Positions 36,095 through 43,155 are shown, counted from the first letter of the stretch. The stretch: DNA of 43,365 bases from Akkermansia sp. (GCF_020860705.1 NZ_JAJBTT010000053.1:1-43365); one strand, 5' to 3'. Notes: a model not told the origin generated them from the sequence alone. A program made the numbers and translations.

Positions 36095-36385
36095 TTATTG
36101 TTTCGAGGCTCCTCCACAAATCTTGCAATTCACGCCGCTTGGCGTATCGCTGGCATGTCCTTTGCAAGCCCGGTAGTATCGGCACCCTTTATTGTGGGTC
36201 TTTCCTGTTGAACTGATCCAGTACGCTTTTTCTTCTGCCGAGGGTTTGGGCGCAGGTTTTCGGTGGTAGTGATATTCGCCCGTCTTGCGGTTGTAATGGC
36301 CTCCATTGGCGTCCAATCCGCCAGGATGCGCATCCGAGAATGCAATGAGAGAAATAGCCGCGAAAATGAGAGAGAACACTTTCAT
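36095..36385 (-). CDS. Exported YHYH-motif small protein
   Basis: 96 residues from the ATG at 36385. A signal peptide (VFSLIFAAISLIAFSDA) precedes HPGGLDANGGHYNRKTGEYHYHR, the histidine-rich YHYH motif typical of small secreted phage and bacterial proteins. The C-terminal segment has paired cysteines (GCRYYRACKG and NCKICGG) that could bind metal or form disulfides. Role unknown; metal binding is suggested by composition only. Likely a cargo gene of the element. Confidence 0.7.
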   Translation of the reverse strand: MKVFSLIFAAISLIAFSDAHPGGLDANGGHYNRKTGEYHYHRKPAPKPSAEEKAYWISSTGKTHNKGCRYYRACKGHASDTPSGVNCKICGGASKQ

Positions 36386-36475
36386 ATGCAAATCATAATA
36401 CCATGGAATGAAAGAGTTTGTAAATAATGTGCTTAACTCCCTCAAAGATGGTTTAAAATGGTTATTTCCAACATT

Positions 36476-36814
36476 TTAAGGAATCCGTTTGTTCTCTATT
36501 CGACTTTGAACCCATTCATCAATATCAACTACTTCCCCAGGCTTGAGATGCAACGCAATCCAGCCCCGGAGGATGGTGTTTTCCAATTGCAGGGCTTCCA
36601 GACTACCCGGTTCCACTCCTCGGATTACTCCCAAGGGTGGTTCAACCTCACCTATCAACTCTTCAATGCGGGCTCGTGAACTTACGGGAATAGGACGACG
36701 CGAGGACATCCAGCCATAGACGGTATGAATGCTGACTCCACATTGTTCGGCAAGCCAATTACAATCCTTTCCGTTTTCTTTGAGCCATTTCTTGATGTCA
36801 CTTTTCGAGTGCAT
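36476..36814 (-). CDS. HTH domain protein
   Basis: 112 residues with an N-terminal helix-turn-helix (KKWLKENGKDCNWLAEQCGVSIHTVYGWMSSRRP, in the Cro/C1 style, about residues 8-45) and a C-terminal segment of unknown type. The sequence KKWL...NWLAEQ...VYGWMSSRRPI has the same layout as the start of the larger repressor at 36927-37685 (AWLRERGLSMKWLASWLGKSEGTVKNWFYGG), so the two may share ancestry. ATG at 36814 has GAA close upstream. Confidence 0.7.
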   Translation of the reverse strand: MHSKSDIKKWLKENGKDCNWLAEQCGVSIHTVYGWMSSRRPIPVSSRARIEELIGEVEPPLGVIRGVEPGSLEALQLENTILRGWIALHLKPGEVVDIDEWVQSRIENKRIP

Positions 36815-36874
36815 TTCTTGAATATATCATACCGAAACAAGGAAAACAAGAGGTGATGCTTCTGGAGAGGGAAC

Positions 36875-36900
36875 AAAAAAGCCCAGCAGATGCCGGGCTT
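36875..36900 (-). terminator. Terminator of the leftward repressor gene
   Basis: On the minus strand AAGCCC pairs with GGGCTT (36895-36900 with 36879-36884), with further pairs inside, followed by TTTTTT (36875-36880). It lies 27 bp past the repressor stop. Confidence 0.75.
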
Positions 36901-36926
36901 GGTTTTACGTTTTTGATAGGGGGATT

Positions 36927-37685
36927 TTAGAATGGGATTTCGTCGTCCATAGTGCCCCATGGCATGGGTGGGCATTCTTCTTTGTTTAAAAAACTATCTA
37001 AGTCGTTATTAATGCGTTCTTCTGCCCACTTTTTCAATACGCTTGCAACCCATTCGCTAAAGTTTGAAAAACCAGCTATTTTTGCAGCTACCCTCGCATA
37101 CAGAAGTGGAAAATTATTACTTCCTACAACTCCCCAATATTCATCTGTTGGAATATCAGACAAGGAAATCATAGAAGCTTCAGCTTGCTCCATTATGAGA
37201 ATATCAAACTTAATATTTTTCTTTTTACATTTTTCCCTCTCTTGAAGCAGTAGTTCACGAGTTTTGCTTGTAAGGACATTGGTAATTATTGATACGTATT
37301 TCCCATTAATAGGAGTCTCTGAGGATGGGTTATAAAAAACATTCTCTATTTCAGCATTTAAGGCATATGCTATCAATGAAGCATCAGCTTCATCAATCAC
37401 AGCAATGTAAAATTGTTTCTTGGGAATATTATACGCCTTTGGAGATGGATCGAAATCCGGATTTATAAAATGATAGCGATTGTCATTATAATAGTTTACC
37501 AGAAGTGCATCAATACTATCAACATTCTCTTCAATAATAGGATTTCCGCCGTAAAACCAATTTTTAACTGTTCCTTCTGACTTCCCCAACCAACTAGCCA
37601 GCCACTTCATAGAAAGACCACGCTCTCGAAGCCAGGCTCTGACCTCCTGCTTATAGGAGGCTTGAGGATCTTTTTCGTCGTCCAT
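36927..37685 (-). CDS. Phage repressor-like HTH protein with a C-terminal domain of unknown type
   Basis: 252 residues. The N-terminal HTH lies at about 15-50 (VRAWLRERGLSMKWLASWL, then GKSEGTVKNWFYGG). The remaining 200 residues are not a LexA/S24 peptidase: I see no Ser-Lys dyad pattern, but a segment IAVIDEADASLIAYALNAEIE and a second, FDILIMEQAEASMISL, repeat a 'D/E-x-A-(D/E)-A-S' motif. It is transcribed away from the small HTH gene on the plus strand, the normal layout of a lysogeny switch. DNA is AT-rich. The ATG at 37685 was preferred to 37727 because the longer frame crosses the probable operators. Confidence 0.7.
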   Translation of the reverse strand: MDDEKDPQASYKQEVRAWLRERGLSMKWLASWLGKSEGTVKNWFYGGNPIIEENVDSIDALLVNYYNDNRYHFINPDFDPSPKAYNIPKKQFYIAVIDEADASLIAYALNAEIENVFYNPSSETPINGKYVSIITNVLTSKTRELLLQEREKCKKKNIKFDILIMEQAEASMISLSDIPTDEYWGVVGSNNFPLLYARVAAKIAGFSNFSEWVASVLKKWAEERINNDLDSFLNKEECPPMPWGTMDDEIPF

Positions 37686-37800
37686 AGATTTATATAGTGT
37701 GATTCCATGTGATATGTCAAGCCGCATATGAGTGATTTCAATTTATGACAAAACATTTTAGTGGACTTTGCATATGTTGGTATGATAACACATGTCACAT
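37686..37800. promoter_or_regulatory. Divergent lysogeny-type control region with repeated CATATG
   Basis: Between the leftward repressor and the rightward HTH gene. CATATG occurs at 37725, 37771 and 37798, and a related CATGTGATATG lies at 37706-37716; a TATGAT box is at 37781-37786. These look like operator half-sites of a switch, but the exact operator cannot be fixed by eye. Confidence 0.45.
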
Positions 37801-38013
37801 ATGAACGACATCAACAATCTAACTGCTGCAGAACTTGCGCAGTCACTCCGAGTACATAAAAATACCGTTTCTATGTGGGCTCGCATGGGAATGCCCTGCA
37901 TCTACATCGGCAGAGTCACGGAACCTCGCCGTGGTTCCCGCCCCCGCTACGATCTGGAAAAGGTGAAAGCCTGGCTGGAAGAACGAAGCAAGAAAAGAAC
38001 TTCCGTGGCTTGA
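37792..38013 (+). CDS. Small HTH protein (Cro/excisionase-like)
   Basis: 73 residues. A MerR-like helix-turn-helix covers most of it: LTAAELAQSLRVHKNTVSMWARMGMPCIYIGRV and then RPRYDLEKVKAWLEERSKK, the pattern of phage excisionases and DNA-binding 'helix-turn-helix domain-containing' proteins. Its promoter region is shared with the divergent repressor, so it is a candidate Cro or Xis. A second ATG at 37801 would shorten it by three residues. Confidence 0.75.
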   Translation: MSHMNDINNLTAAELAQSLRVHKNTVSMWARMGMPCIYIGRVTEPRRGSRPRYDLEKVKAWLEERSKKRTSVA

Positions 38014-38052
38014 GCAAGCTACCCGTGGACATGCGGTTCATCCAAAAATAAC

Positions 38053-38082
38053 GAAGGCCACCTGCGGGAACAGGTGACCTTC
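38053..38082. repeat. Stem-loop before the antirepressor
   Basis: GAAGG (38053-38057) and CACCTG pair with CAGGTG and CCTTC (38071-38082), with one mismatch and loop CGGGAA. There is no T-run on the plus strand. It sits 33 bp before the antirepressor ATG, so it could end the preceding transcript or structure the antirepressor leader. Confidence 0.5.
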
Positions 38083-38114
38083 ACACTGGGGGAGACCCCA
38101 ATCAATCAAAACAT

Positions 38115-38954
38115 ATGACTATTAACATAGTAGACAGAAGTCCGCAAGGTGAAAATGCCTTGATGCCGCAGAACGGTGTAGTGCCGTTCCAGAACGAAAC
38201 CCTGAATTGCACGGTCCGCGCCGTGGTGAAGGACGGGGAACCCTGGTTTGTCGCAAAAGATGTTTGTGATGCGCTGGAGCTCCGAACGAATAACCTGCGA
38301 GCCATTCTGGAGGAAGATGAAATAGATTTGTCCAATGACTATACTATAGACATTGCTCAAAATGGAGGTCGCACTCCTCTCATCATCAACGAATCCGGAC
38401 TCTACTCCCTGATTCTCCGCTCCCGCAAGCCGGAGGCGAAGAAGTTCAAAAAGTGGGTGACGGCCGAAGTCCTACCCTCCATCCGGAAATATGGAGCCTA
38501 CGCAACAGAGACCAAGCTGGAAGAGATGCTGGCCGACCCGGACACCATGATTCTGACTCTTCAGGCGTTGAAGACCGAACGAGAGAAGAGGAGGGCTCTT
38601 GAGGCGAAAGCTGCGGAAGATTCTCCCAAGGTGCTTTTCACCGATGCCGTGATGGCCTCCAACAGCTCCATCTCCATCCGCGAGCTAGCAAGATTTCTGC
38701 ACCAGAACCATATCGACATCGGCCAGAACCGTCTTTTCCGACAACTCCGGGAAGAAGGTTACCTGTGCAAGAGCGGTACGGATCACAATCTTCCCACCCA
38801 ACGGGCTATGGAGCTTGGACTTTTTGAGGTCAAGAAAGGCGCCTATATTGACTCCAAAGGAACCAACGTTGTGACCCGAACCACGAAAGTGACAGGCAAA
38901 GGTCAAGTTTACTTTGTGAATAAGTTCTTGGGGAGGCCCGCAGAAGCAGTGTAG
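38115..38954 (+). CDS. Phage antirepressor (BRO-N plus KilAC domains)
   Basis: 279 residues. The N-terminal BRO-N domain (about 28-130) has the typical EPWFVAKDVCDALELRTNN, then NESGLYSLILRSRKPEAKKF and VLPSIRKYGAYA. The C-terminal KilAC/ANT domain (about 165-270) is recognised from SISIRELARFLHQNHIDIGQNRLFRQL and REEGYLCKSG. Antirepressors bind and inactivate phage repressors or act in host takeover. It lies in the early region right after the HTH gene, as expected. A terminator follows at 38963. Confidence 0.92.
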   Translation: MTINIVDRSPQGENALMPQNGVVPFQNETLNCTVRAVVKDGEPWFVAKDVCDALELRTNNLRAILEEDEIDLSNDYTIDIAQNGGRTPLIINESGLYSLILRSRKPEAKKFKKWVTAEVLPSIRKYGAYATETKLEEMLADPDTMILTLQALKTEREKRRALEAKAAEDSPKVLFTDAVMASNSSISIRELARFLHQNHIDIGQNRLFRQLREEGYLCKSGTDHNLPTQRAMELGLFEVKKGAYIDSKGTNVVTRTTKVTGKGQVYFVNKFLGRPAEAV

Positions 38955-38962
38955 TTACTATT

Positions 38963-38994
38963 CCCCCGTTTCCTTGTGGAAGCGGGGGATTTTT
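38963..38994 (+). terminator. Terminator of the antirepressor gene
   Basis: An 11-bp stem, CCCCCGTTTCC (38963-38973) with GGAAGCGGGGG (38978-38988), loop TTGT, then ATTTTT. It overlaps the end of the next leftward gene by two bases. Confidence 0.9.
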
Positions 38995-39229
38995 ACTGCC
39001 CTCGGTATGGCATAGCCGTGTGAAGATGCAACGTAGCATCAAGCCATTCTTCCGTCGTCAATCCCCGTCTTGCCGCCTCAATTTGGATAAGCCGGTAACG
39101 CTCATTGGAGACCCTGATATGTACGTCTGTTTCCCTGTACACCTTGGCGTAGTGACTATCAATGAGGTTGTCCAGCAGCCGCTGTTTGTCAGCGGGGATG
39201 GGAACCGTAGACAGCCATTTGTCTATCAT
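38993..39229 (-). CDS. Truncated paralogue of the 40006-40353 regulator
   Basis: 78 residues. It matches the second half of the gene at 40006-40353: MIDKWLSTVPIP corresponds to QLDKWLSTASIP, and RYRLIQIEAARRGLTTEEWLDA to RYRNMQHVAELHGLTLPEWVDE. The open frame continues upstream of the ATG without a start for about 15 codons (ISSAGSLTHSAKK), in register with the missing HTH half, then meets a stop. The HTH was therefore probably lost when the 39275-39976 module was inserted. What remains is a possible ribbon-helix-helix domain, perhaps still DNA binding or a dominant-negative partner. Confidence 0.55.
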   Translation of the reverse strand: MIDKWLSTVPIPADKQRLLDNLIDSHYAKVYRETDVHIRVSNERYRLIQIEAARRGLTTEEWLDATLHLHTAMPYRGQ

Positions 39230-39274
39230 TACTTTTTTGGCTGAATGTGTGAGGCTCCCGGCCGAACTGATGAG

Positions 39275-39976
39275 CTATCTATCTTTTTCCTTAGATTCGT
39301 TTTTGTTTCCAAGTATAGTTGAAACATCAATATTTCTAGGAGATGAAACATTTACGCGTCCAGCTTGTACCTCATCATAACCAGGTGTGTTCTCTCGTTC
39401 TAAACGAGATTTGACAGCATGTATTTTTACTTCTTTCTCTTTGTCTTCCATGATTTTATGAAGATTAATATACCCAAATGCAGTCATTAAGATCGCAGAG
39501 AAGCAAAATACTCCACCTCCAAACCAGTTCAAGAAAATAGTAATTTTGTTAGAAAGGGTATTTTGTGAATTTGGAAACGGATTGTCACCAATTGGATCAG
39601 CATCTGCTATAGCTTGTGAGTGACGTGCATTTGCTTGAATGGAAGTAATGATAGCTACAATAGAAGCGGCAATTGTCACGCACCAGCCTACCCAAGAAGT
39701 AATCAGCATCCAGCCCGTTGATGGATCAAAACCATCTCGAACAAAGTAGTAGGAGAGGGCAATAGCCGAAGAAGAAATAGTCAGGAGAGCCTTGTCTAAG
39801 GAGGCTTGAGACCCAGTAATGATATTTTCAATTAAGTGACGCTCTCTATCTTGTCGTTCAATTTTGGCGAGGTTTATTTGGGCGGTGAGAGCTTGTAAAT
39901 GTCTTTCATTTTCCGCTTTTTCATGTTCCTCTTGATTAAGCTGTTTCCCGGTTGTGAGTGATAATTTGATATTCAT
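39275..39976 (-). CDS. Coiled-coil membrane protein of unknown function
   Basis: 233 residues. An N-terminal helix rich in Glu/Lys/Arg (about 10-50, probable coiled coil) is followed by three hydrophobic segments (about 62-80, 92-115 and 148-170) and a charged cytoplasmic-type tail (175-233). No family recognised. The gene is AT-rich and lies between two related regulators. By position and topology it could be a superinfection-exclusion or abortive-infection membrane effector, but nothing in the sequence proves this. Confidence 0.6.
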   Translation of the reverse strand: MNIKLSLTTGKQLNQEEHEKAENERHLQALTAQINLAKIERQDRERHLIENIITGSQASLDKALLTISSSAIALSYYFVRDGFDPSTGWMLITSWVGWCVTIAASIVAIITSIQANARHSQAIADADPIGDNPFPNSQNTLSNKITIFLNWFGGGVFCFSAILMTAFGYINLHKIMEDKEKEVKIHAVKSRLERENTPGYDEVQAGRVNVSSPRNIDVSTILGNKNESKEKDR

Positions 39977-40005
39977 TAGCTGATTTGATTAGGGATAATG
40001 GGATC

Positions 40006-40353
40006 TTATCGTCTACACCGGACATCTGACAGCGCTCCTAGCACCTCATCCACCCACTCTGGCAGTGTGAGGCCGTGAAGTTCCGCCACATGCTGCATAT
40101 TGCGGTAGCGAGTAGGTGATACTGGTAGCGTAATGATTTTAGGAGTTTCGTCATCTCCATTATCTATATGACGCTTGGCATATAGTTCTCGGATTATGCG
40201 TTCGACGAGTTGCCGTCGCCCTGGAGGTATTGAAGCCGTTGAAAGCCATTTATCCAACTGTCCTTTACAGATACCGCATAAGTCTGCAAATTCAGCCCTG
40301 GTGATGCCGGTTTCAGCCAAACATTTTCGGATACGGTTTTTCAATTCATCCAT
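40006..40353 (-). CDS. HTH protein with a possible C-terminal ribbon-helix-helix domain
   Basis: 115 residues from the ATG at 40353. The N-terminal HTH (about 1-45: LAETGITRAEFADLCGICKGQLDKWLS) is followed by a basic linker and a C-terminal segment (about 75-110: KIITLPVSPTRYRNMQHVAEL, then HGLTLPEWVDEVLG) with the strand-helix-helix pattern of Arc/MetJ repressors. That would be an HTH-RHH fusion; the RHH part is inferred from pattern alone. A TTG start at 40377 would add eight residues but overlaps the nearest palindrome. It is divergent from the RHH operon, and three copies of a palindrome lie between them. Confidence 0.7.
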   Translation of the reverse strand: MDELKNRIRKCLAETGITRAEFADLCGICKGQLDKWLSTASIPPGRRQLVERIIRELYAKRHIDNGDDETPKIITLPVSPTRYRNMQHVAELHGLTLPEWVDEVLGALSDVRCRR

Positions 40354-40362
40354 GTCCACATA

Positions 40363-40455
40363 TTTACCATAGGGCAAATTCTAGCAAGTTTTTTCTGGGT
40401 ATTTTTACCTTTGGTAAAATTATTCTTGCAAGAAGATTTACCAATGGTAAATCTT
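40363..40455. promoter_or_regulatory. Three operator-like palindromes TTTACC-N3-GGTAAA
   Basis: A perfect 17-bp copy lies at 40403-40419 and a perfect 23-bp copy at 40433-40455 (arms AAGATTTACC and GGTAAATCTT). A degenerate copy TTTACCATAGGGCAAA lies at 40363-40378, just upstream of the leftward HTH gene. Together they cover the divergent control region, suggesting cooperative binding by the HTH protein. Inference from symmetry and spacing. Confidence 0.75.
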
Positions 40456-40714
40456 GCTTATCTAACAAATATAATTCCAAATTATGAAAGCAATTTACAC
40501 AATCTGTCCGGACAGCCTAATTTGTAAGTTTCCCGTATTCGGCTGCGTTATCAGCGACTTTGGAATAAAACTTTCTAGTATCGTCCAAGTTGATGTGTAT
40601 GTACCAATTTATTTACATTATATGCTTATTATCAATAATGAAGAAAATAGTAGAGATTATAATATGATATTTTTGAATGAAAAACATTCAGAAAAAATGA
40701 AAATTAGTGTTGAC

Positions 40715-40730
40715 TGGTGGTTAACCACCA
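40715..40730. promoter_or_regulatory. Perfect 16-bp palindrome over the ribosome binding site of the first RHH gene
   Basis: TGGTGGTTAACCACCA; its last base is the A of the ATG at 40730, and GGTGG within it may serve as Shine-Dalgarno. Two near-identical copies lie in the next gene. A likely RHH operator. Confidence 0.65.
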
Positions 40731-40960
40731 TGCATGATATGCCCATGCCCAGTCAACGGAAGATAGACAAAAAGCAGATTTCGGTATGGATACCGATCGT
40801 TCTCTTCCGCAAATTTCAAAAGAGAGCGCGCGAGCTGAATATGACTATGACGGAAATCATTACGGCTTATTTAATACAACAAACTCAAAACATAAATCTC
40901 ACACCAGAAGACTATGAAAACATTGCGAGGGAAATACGAAAAAAAACAAATAACAATTAA
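40730..40960 (+). CDS. Ribbon-helix-helix (Arc/MetJ-type) protein
   Basis: 76 residues from the ATG at 40730. The RHH pattern is clear: strand KKQISVWIPI, helix VLFRKFQKRARELN, helix MTMTEIITAYLIQQ, then a charged tail. RHH proteins are dimeric repressors that insert a two-strand beta ribbon in the major groove. The frame is open back to 40484 with other starts at 40697 and 40484; the short form was chosen since it begins just before the domain and the leading sequence is AT-rich and featureless. It overlaps the next RHH gene by 47 bp. Confidence 0.65.
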   Translation: MHDMPMPSQRKIDKKQISVWIPIVLFRKFQKRARELNMTMTEIITAYLIQQTQNINLTPEDYENIAREIRKKTNNN

Positions 40961-41159
40961 TCTTCCTATGGATTTGTTTGAGCGGATAAAATTACGTGCA
41001 AGGAAGGAGCAAAGATCTCTTTCCGGGCAAATAGTTTTTTTGCTTGCAGGTGGTGAACCACCTATTGAAAGGCATATCCCTAGAGAGCATATTTTTTTAC
41101 CCAAAGGTGGTGAACCACCTTGTGACCAAACCCTTCAACCCAAGAAACCCTCCGCATGA
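40914..41159 (+). CDS. Second ribbon-helix-helix protein with duplicated GGEPP
   Basis: 81 residues. Strand KKQITINLPM, helix DLFERIKLRARKEQ and helix RSLSGQIVFLLAGG mark an RHH domain (residues about 10-46) related to the preceding gene. The rest is a short tail in which GGEPP occurs twice (46-50 and 65-69), both written by the same 16-base palindrome-like DNA. The tail may therefore be shaped by DNA sites rather than protein function. The stop overlaps the next ATG as ATGA. Confidence 0.7.
   Translation: MKTLRGKYEKKQITINLPMDLFERIKLRARKEQRSLSGQIVFLLAGGEPPIERHIPREHIFLPKGGEPPCDQTLQPKKPSA
41048..41120. repeat. Two identical near-palindromes AGGTGGTGAACCACCT
   Basis: Exact 16-base copies at 41048-41063 and 41105-41120, 57 bp apart, within the second RHH gene. 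They match the palindrome at 40715 (GGTGGTTAACCACC) except at the centre. Probably operators within the coding sequence. Confidence 0.65.
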
Positions 41160-41290
41160 AACCTTTGGACTGTATTTTGCTGATATGCCTGTTCGGTTCA
41201 TTCAGCGTGATGTTGCTTCTGGCCTATATCGCCTTTGCTGCTGACGCCATCATATTGCGAAAAAGAAATTCTCATCAAGACATTATATGA
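41156..41290 (+). CDS. 44-residue membrane peptide
   Basis: Starts and ends with ATGA overlaps to both neighbours, so it is embedded in a translationally coupled chain. It has one hydrophobic segment (CILLICLFGSFSVMLLLAYIAFAA, seen as residues 6-29) followed by a basic tail (LRKRNSHQD), giving N-out/C-in or simple single-pass topology. No family recognised; small phage membrane peptides of this kind are often regulators or exclusion factors. Confidence 0.6.
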   Translation: MKPLDCILLICLFGSFSVMLLLAYIAFAADAIILRKRNSHQDII

Positions 41291-41643
41291 AATTTGAAGA
41301 AAACAACCCCTTGACGAAGTTGATCAACGAAGGCAACGGGAAAGCTCCCCTCAATGTGGAAGCTGCTCTTGTCTGGTCGGAATGGCTATTGGAGCGTTTA
41401 AGGGGAGATGCAGGAAAAATAGATCGCTCAGGGGAAGGAGAAATTGTGTGGGCCAGCCAGAAGACGCTTGCCAAGCGTTACGACATGAGCCGGTCGTCGA
41501 TAAGCCGCTATTTATTGGAAGCTATGGAAAGGGGCGCAGTACGTTTTATTCGTCCTCATGATGGGGATAGAGAAGGGCTTATCAGATATAATATTCAAGA
41601 TATAGACGCCTTCATGGCGGGCGTCAGAAAGGAGCAGAAATGA
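41287..41643 (+). CDS. Winged-helix / HTH protein
   Basis: 118 residues. The C-terminal half holds an HTH in the Crp/GntR style: EIVWASQKTLAKRYDMSRSSISRYLLEAMERGAVRFI (about 62-98), with the following RPHDGDREGLIRYNIQDIDAF as the wing and closing helix. The N-terminal half is a helical dimer-type segment. No named family. ATGA overlap with the previous peptide suggests coupled translation. Confidence 0.65.
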   Translation: MKFEENNPLTKLINEGNGKAPLNVEAALVWSEWLLERLRGDAGKIDRSGEGEIVWASQKTLAKRYDMSRSSISRYLLEAMERGAVRFIRPHDGDREGLIRYNIQDIDAFMAGVRKEQK

Positions 41644-41684
41644 TCACCAAACACAACGAAAAAGCCCGCGGCATGAACAAAAAA

Positions 41685-42224
41685 TCAATTCGAAGGAAAT
41701 ACTCCCCTGTCAAAAAGAAATTTTCTTCCTTTATGAGTGATAATGTAAGTATCTCTTTTCTCGTTCCTTGCGTAATTAATACGAACGTCCCGGCGAAGAA
41801 ACTCTTCCTCAAGACAAGAACCAGCAACAAGTTGGGTGAACTCGAGCGCCCATCGGAGCTTAATGGTGGCATCCGCCAACTCCCATTCTCCACGATCCAG
41901 AGCAAAGATGAGAAGATTCTGCTGTGCCTCTCGCAGTTGTTCTTCTCGTTGAGTTCCTTGGAGGTCCAGCTTGCCAAGCTTTACACGCAGCCGGTCATTG
42001 ATACTCGTAAGCTGGCGATTCTGGCGGATGAGACGGCGGAACTCAAGAGTGTGGCGCGGGAAGCACTGGCTTATTTTCATGGAGCGGACAATGCGGTTAA
42101 ACCTCCTTTTCAGCCAAGCGGCAATGATTTTTCTGAACCGGTAGATGAGAGTCAACACGACTGCGGAACCAACAGTAACGGATATTCCTTCAATGATGTT
42201 GGCCCAACTGATTCCTTCAAACAT
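41685..42224 (-). CDS. Membrane-anchored coiled-coil protein with a winged-helix-like C-terminus
   Basis: 179 residues from the ATG at 42224. One membrane helix (about 12-30: VTVGSAVVLTLIYRF), a basic stretch (KRRFNRIVR), a coiled coil (about 60-110), and a C-terminal module ending YIITHKGRKFLFDRGVF that looks like a wing. The opposite strand is also open (41640-42245) and begins with an ATGA overlap. I prefer the minus strand because it shows a membrane helix, heptads and a fold-like end, while the plus frame is serine-rich and featureless. Confidence 0.5.
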   Translation of the reverse strand: MFEGISWANIIEGISVTVGSAVVLTLIYRFRKIIAAWLKRRFNRIVRSMKISQCFPRHTLEFRRLIRQNRQLTSINDRLRVKLGKLDLQGTQREEQLREAQQNLLIFALDRGEWELADATIKLRWALEFTQLVAGSCLEEEFLRRDVRINYARNEKRDTYIITHKGRKFLFDRGVFPSN

Positions 42225-42268
42225 GGTAAAGAGTGTAACCAATAACCCTAAACCTTTCAATTCTAACA

Positions 42269-42451
42269 ATGATTATCGAATACGACAATGAAGATCGCTG
42301 CATCCGGGTGGATGATGTGGCCGTGAGTCACGCGGAAGCCGAACGGCTCATGAACGAGCACGAAACCGCAGCTGCAGCCCTCGAAAACGCCCTGGTGCAG
42401 TACGAACGGGATCACGCCACGACCGACAATCCCGATGGTCATACCGACTGA
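42269..42451 (+). CDS. Small acidic phage protein
   Basis: 60 residues, strongly acidic and helical (SHAEAERLMNEHETAAAALENALVQYERD), with a short beta-type start IIEYDNEDRCIRVDD. No family recognised; likely a phage accessory protein. GC-rich coding style, like the following gene. It starts 45 bp after the divergent start of the membrane protein, so the spacer holds both promoters or is read through. Confidence 0.6.
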   Translation: MIIEYDNEDRCIRVDDVAVSHAEAERLMNEHETAAAALENALVQYERDHATTDNPDGHTD

Positions 42452-42522
42452 ACCATGGAAGACGCCCTGATTGACGAATTTATCCAGCTTGGCTGGTACG
42501 AGCTTTAACCCTACCTCTTGAT

Positions 42523-42942
42523 ATGAACTCGGACAGAAAAACGATGGCTACCCTGGCAGACGCCCTGGAAGCCATTGCCGGAGCGCTAAGAGCGCTTGCC
42601 AATTCTCCCATTCCATCTTCTCCGGAAGCCGCTGCCGCCGGTCTTCCGGATTCTGACGAGGCGCAGGCTATCGCAGCTTTTCATGGACAGGCCGTCGTTA
42701 CACTGGATGATGTACGGTTCGTGACCAGGTGGGGCCGGGAACGCATTCTTTCCCTGGTTAAGTCCGGCGAGCTTAAACCGCTGCCAGGCACCGGATCTAA
42801 AGCTTGCCCTTATGAGTTTTCTGCACTGTCTGTGTGGCGTTACATCCACCAGAGAGACAAAGCATCAAGCCTCCCCGAGCAAGGGAAGGATGTCAATATT
42901 CTTCCTCCAAGCAGAAGCAGGAGAAGGGGGGCTGCAGCATGA
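42523..42942 (+). CDS. Excisionase/MerR-like DNA-binding protein
   Basis: 139 residues. The N-terminal part is an alanine-rich helix (LADALEAIAGALRALA). The C-terminal module (about 57-110: VVTLDDVRFVTRWGRERILSLVKSGELKPLPGTGSKACPYEFSALSVWRYIHQ) has the layout of helix-turn-helix excisionase-type domains. Probably a small DNA-binding phage protein, perhaps for excision or early regulation. Overlaps the next gene by ATGA. Confidence 0.65.
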   Translation: MNSDRKTMATLADALEAIAGALRALANSPIPSSPEAAAAGLPDSDEAQAIAAFHGQAVVTLDDVRFVTRWGRERILSLVKSGELKPLPGTGSKACPYEFSALSVWRYIHQRDKASSLPEQGKDVNILPPSRSRRRGAAA

Positions 42943-43148
42943 AGGCTTTTTTTGAAATGCTGGGCGCGGGAGCCTGTGGCCTGCTCATTGCCGCAATGGC
43001 ATGGCTGGTTATCGAGATAGACAACGCCGAGCTCCAGGCCGGAAAATCCCCGCATTCCGGGTTTTCCCCTGACTGCCCCACCACGAAAGCTTTTGACGGT
43101 TTCGCAAAACCGTCCCGCCCTCACGGTATGAGGAGCAATAACCAATAG
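42939..43148 (+). CDS. Small single-pass membrane protein
   Basis: 69 residues. One hydrophobic segment (EMLGAGACGLLIAAMAWLVIEI, about 5-27) is followed by a soluble tail. The ATG lies in the ATGA overlap with the upstream gene and has GGAGAAGGGGGG shortly upstream. No family recognised. Confidence 0.6.
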   Translation: MKAFFEMLGAGACGLLIAAMAWLVIEIDNAELQAGKSPHSGFSPDCPTTKAFDGFAKPSRPHGMRSNNQ

Positions 43149-43155
43149 AAAACCA

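Noticed and set aside
42455..42508. 17-residue frame starting MEDALIDEF
   Set aside because: Neatly placed between two phage genes, but too short to support without conservation data.
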